Part shown: positions 61,150-64,000 of the stretch, piece after piece | Numbering within the stretch: position 1 is the stretch's first letter | Layout: every line of letters starts with the position of its first letter | Assembly: GCA_960531495.1 (NCBI GenBank) | Contig: OY482861.1 | Coordinates: 4,577,001 to 4,641,000, forward strand | DNA length: 64,000 bases | DNA from: Zeus faber | Lineage: Eukaryota > Chordata > Actinopteri > Zeiformes > Zeidae | Direction of reading: 5' to 3' | Translations under genes and position numbers: made by a program | The notes under the pieces: generated by a model | Database searches by the model: none | Seen by the model: the letters and a program-made list of their open reading frames with translations, nothing else | Told to the model about the DNA's origin: nothing

Positions 61150-61573
61150 GTTTGCTTTTTTGTTTTTTTCACCAGAAGCTGTTCAGGGAAATTACAAGCA
61201 ATGTCCTCTCCAAGAAGAGAGGAGGGTGTTTAGCTAGGAAGGCTGCAATTGGCTGTCTGAGAAGCGACATTAGAGGACAAGTAAACAGAGGAAATCAACA
61301 GCGATTGGCTTAAAACAGGGTGTTGATTATTTCCTGACACAAAAAGAGGCAAGATATGTAAATGAGCAAACGACTTGCCATGACTATAAAGTGATGAGTA
61401 CAACCGCAAAGCCCACTCAGAGTTTGTTGTTGTGTTTGTTTTTCCGATACACAATAAAAGATTTTTTGAAGGTCAAACTGAGCGCCGAGCCAAGATCCAG
61501 GCTTTCTTTTTTTCTGAATCTTTTTGACCACGATAATCCACAGACCTCTGCCTCATTCTTTTTGGTCATGACA

Positions 61574-62266
61574 CTGTCCTGTCCGATGTCATCCTGAAGT
61601 AGTATTTCATTATTGAGTTTAAGGTCTTCTCTACTATTTGAGTCACGGTATTAGTAACGTGTGTTAAATGACCACATTCAAATGCTTAAGACAGTTTGAC
61701 TTCCAAATTATTATAGATACTGTGCGTATACAGTCAATACATGAAAAATCAATTTTTAAACATAATTATTTATTTTATTGTTTTATATAAATTGGCAATG
61801 TCATCACCCTCTTTGCCTTTATCGTTGTTTACATTATAAAAATGTCTGAATACAGTTTTGAGATACTTAAAGCAATTGCACTTTATATTTGAAGGTACAG
61901 ACATCCATCTTAAATTTGTTTGTACTTGTTGGTGTGACAATTGCAAGACAGTAAAAAAAACAATTATTATATTATACATTTTTAAGGTACTGTTGTTCTA
62001 TTATAAGCTGAGCAGTAGAAATAAATTGCTGATGTTTATATATAGCTGTGCATTACCTGCTACAAATGCTCCTTTCACTCATCTAGTCCATTATTGTATC
62101 ATCTGGATTGGGCATTTATAATTGGTTGTCCTGTATTGTAGCACAATTTAAGCACAGAAATAAATACTTTTGGGTAAAATTTAGGTACAGTATATTTTAA
62201 TCCGAGCCCTCTCTTAGACTTAAGATAATCAATATTTAATAATGTATTGTTTTGTTTTCATTACAG
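61574..62266. other. intergenic, nothing recognised
   Basis: AT-rich; no repeat or gene recognised. It ends in an acceptor-like TTTTCATTACAG at 62255-62266. Confidence 0.5.
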
Positions 62267-64000
62267 ATTGACAGCTTGGTAGTCGGAGAAATGGATAACG
62301 GCACTATGGTAGCTTACATTCCGGGGTATAGTGAGCGGATTGCTACAAGGCATTTCTGTATGGAAAAAGAAGAGGTGGAGATAATACTAAGACTGTCGTT
62401 ATTGGGAAAAACTTAGAAGAAGGGATGGGCACAACAAGCAACAAAAATCAAGCTTTTGAGGAGGAGCATTCTATGCAACCAACAAAGATGCATCTAAGTA
62501 GGGTGGACATGACAATAAACAAGTGAGAAAACGCAGTGGCCCCAACCAGAGTTCAAAATCCGAGATTCTGTCACATGCTAAAAAGTTACTTTCCCCAATG
62601 AGATATCAAGAAAGGGAAAGTGGGAAGAGTTCCGTCATGACATTGTTGACACTCAGGAAGCATACCTTGATGAGGGTGAGCTCTATGAACATACATTTGG
62701 GCGATTAATATTTTATTTGTTCACAGAGCGGCTGACCAATGGAGATGAAGTGTTCACAGAAATGGCAGAAGGAGCTGATAAACAGACGGACACAGCAAGG
62801 TCAGATGAGCAACAGAAAAACACAACAAACCATGGACATCAGAAACACACACCGTGGAAGATGGTGAGCAAAGTACTGTCGAGGTGTCAGCTTTTTGTCT
62901 CTACTTCTGTTAATCTTGTTGATCTTACATCTTTGTGTAATACATCGAAGGTAATGTTTGGTCCTTTGTAAGGTGGACCATTTTTAGGTGATCTTGATGA
63001 TACAATTTTGCATGATCCTATCCTCCCAATAGAAGAGGCAGAAATAAACACTAATGCCTACACCTCAACTCATATTCATTCTGAGATAGTGGCTGGCTGG
63101 CCCACCAAGCCCTACCTTTGACCTTTTGCATGTGATTGTGAAACCTCTCAGAGTGAATCTCTTAGATGAACTGATTACCCAATTCAAGGATGAAGCAATG
63201 ATGAGCTACTCTGTGAAAAAGCTTCATTGATGAAAGGGGGCAGATGTTGATGGTGTGTCCAGGGATGTATACTGTATGTCGCCTTCTGGACAGAATTTTT
63301 AGACTGTGCAACAGAGGGTGCAGATGTGAAGGTGCCATCTCTATCCCTAAATGGCAAGAGGAAGAATGGAAATCTGTTGGTAGGATATTGCTCAAGGGAT
63401 TGAAGGACCATGGATATTTCCTTTTTGGCTGGCTCATGCCTTTACAGCAGCAATCACATTTTCCGTCTCTCCTGATTTACTGTTTGACTCCCTGATGTTG
63501 TATCTTGAGTCAGTCTGAGCGTGATCTGTTGTCCAGTGCTTTGCAAGAGGCTCTTGTCAGTGATGATGAAGATGAGCTTCTTGATCTTATGGATTGAGTA
63601 AGAACAGCACCAACACAAGAGAACTTGAAAGCTGTGCTTCTCCAAGCGGCCCACAAGCAAATAATCCAGCAACCAAAATATGCACTGCATAACATTACAG
63701 CAGTTGCAGGACCAACTCTTAGGAAGTTCTTCCCCAGTGTAGTGGATATGCAGAAGATGTATGATTATCTCAAACCAAACACAAAAGGTGTTATAGCTGA
63801 TCATAGCCTCTCCAGCTACTCCAGCAGTTTGCAATTTTTACATCAATACATAAGGGGATTAAATGAAATTGGTCTCCGAAAGTTGTTGAGATTTGTGACA
63901 GGGTCTGATGTCATCTGTGTTAAAGACATTGAAGTCATATTCACCCCCTTGGAAGGGCTTGCACAGTAGCTAAATGCACTTACTTGTGGACCAATTTTCG
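62267..64000 (+). pseudogene. HECT-type E3 ubiquitin-ligase-like pseudogene (fish multi-copy family)
   Basis: Pieces of the large fish family annotated as G2/M-phase-specific E3 ligase-like. Recognisable parts: LLDELITQFKDEAMMSYSVK (about 63158-63217), EEWKSVGRILLKGLKDHGYF (about 63358-63420), LKAVLLQAAHKQIIQQPKYA (63625-63684) and GLRKLLRFVTGSDVI (about 63865-63912), the HECT C-lobe hallmark. Breaks: stops near 63227, 63495 and 63596 and frameshifts upstream. After LEGLAQ, a TAG at 63967-63969 interrupts the frame; it then reads LNALTCGPIF, placing the presumed thioester Cys at 63985-63987. The 62267-62700 part may be earlier exons (acceptor-like sites before 62267 and 62729). It continues beyond the window. 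Confidence 0.72.

Larger units (their letters stand above)
56818..61573 (+). mobile_element. retroviral-type LTR (ERV-like), split by a Ty3/gypsy insertion
   Basis: Starts TGTTGTGG after the polypurine tract and ends about 61573 with ...TCATGACA, giving an imperfect inverted end (TGTTGTGG against TGTCATGA). Without the insertion it is about 711 bp. The second half has TATAAA at 61385-61390 and AATAAA at 61453-61458, about 70 bp apart as in an LTR promoter and R region. Family not identified; a partial minus-strand relative lies at 26905-27455. Ends are partly inferred. Confidence 0.6.

Overview
This is a window of animal nuclear DNA, most likely from a teleost fish. The evidence is intron-exon structure with GT/AG splice sites, vertebrate-type tRNA-derived SINEs ending in the common fish tail TTGGATAAAAGCG, several Tc1-like transposons, hAT, L2/CR1-like and R2/NeSL-like LINE remains, a Ty3/gypsy element and long CA/GT microsatellites. 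There is no prokaryotic gene organisation, no CRISPR array and no rRNA or functional tRNA gene.

The backbone is one host gene on the + strand: PAM, the bifunctional peptidylglycine alpha-amidating monooxygenase of the secretory pathway. Nineteen coding exons (5207 to 54932) were placed by splice signals, unbroken reading phase and similarity to vertebrate PAM. They encode 824 residues. The window starts inside the PHM (copper hydroxylase) domain, so the 5' exons, signal peptide and CuA site lie upstream. Next come the rest of PHM (CuB ligands HTH and Met), a linker exon equivalent to mammalian alternative exon A with a basic RKK site, the whole PAL (zinc lyase) domain, a transmembrane exon, the cytosolic routing tail, the stop codon and a 3'UTR with AATAAA at 55522.

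The introns are a transposon graveyard. 1-4250: a LINE cut by a hAT element with an exact 8-bp target duplication. 8.8-11.1 kb: SINE, Tc1 copy 1 and a LINE 5' fragment. 12.0-12.3 kb: a MITE. 14.4-23 kb: a candidate extra PAM exon, an antisense RLE-type LINE, a TIR element, Tc1 copy 2 (one nonsense codon) and SINEs. 24-28 kb: GC-rich and hairpin repeats. 28.4-33 kb: a second TIR element, then a Tc1-like element with a different Tc1 inside it. 36-38.7 and 41.1-44.3 kb: two inverted copies of one L2/CR1-like LINE, the second split by another LINE. 44.4-51.4 kb: a tandem duplication, repeat-family copies, two back-to-back Tc1 elements and microsatellites.

Downstream of PAM (55.5-64 kb) there is a retrovirus-type polypurine tract followed by an LTR. 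A 4-kb Ty3/gypsy element has inserted into that LTR with a 5-bp target duplication. The window ends in a decayed HECT-type ubiquitin-ligase-like gene, with an in-frame stop just before its catalytic cysteine.

I found no convincing new biochemical system. The best leads are a symmetric 60-bp candidate cassette exon between PHM and PAL, precise nested-insertion histories, two strong intronic hairpins, and two multi-copy repeat families I cannot name.
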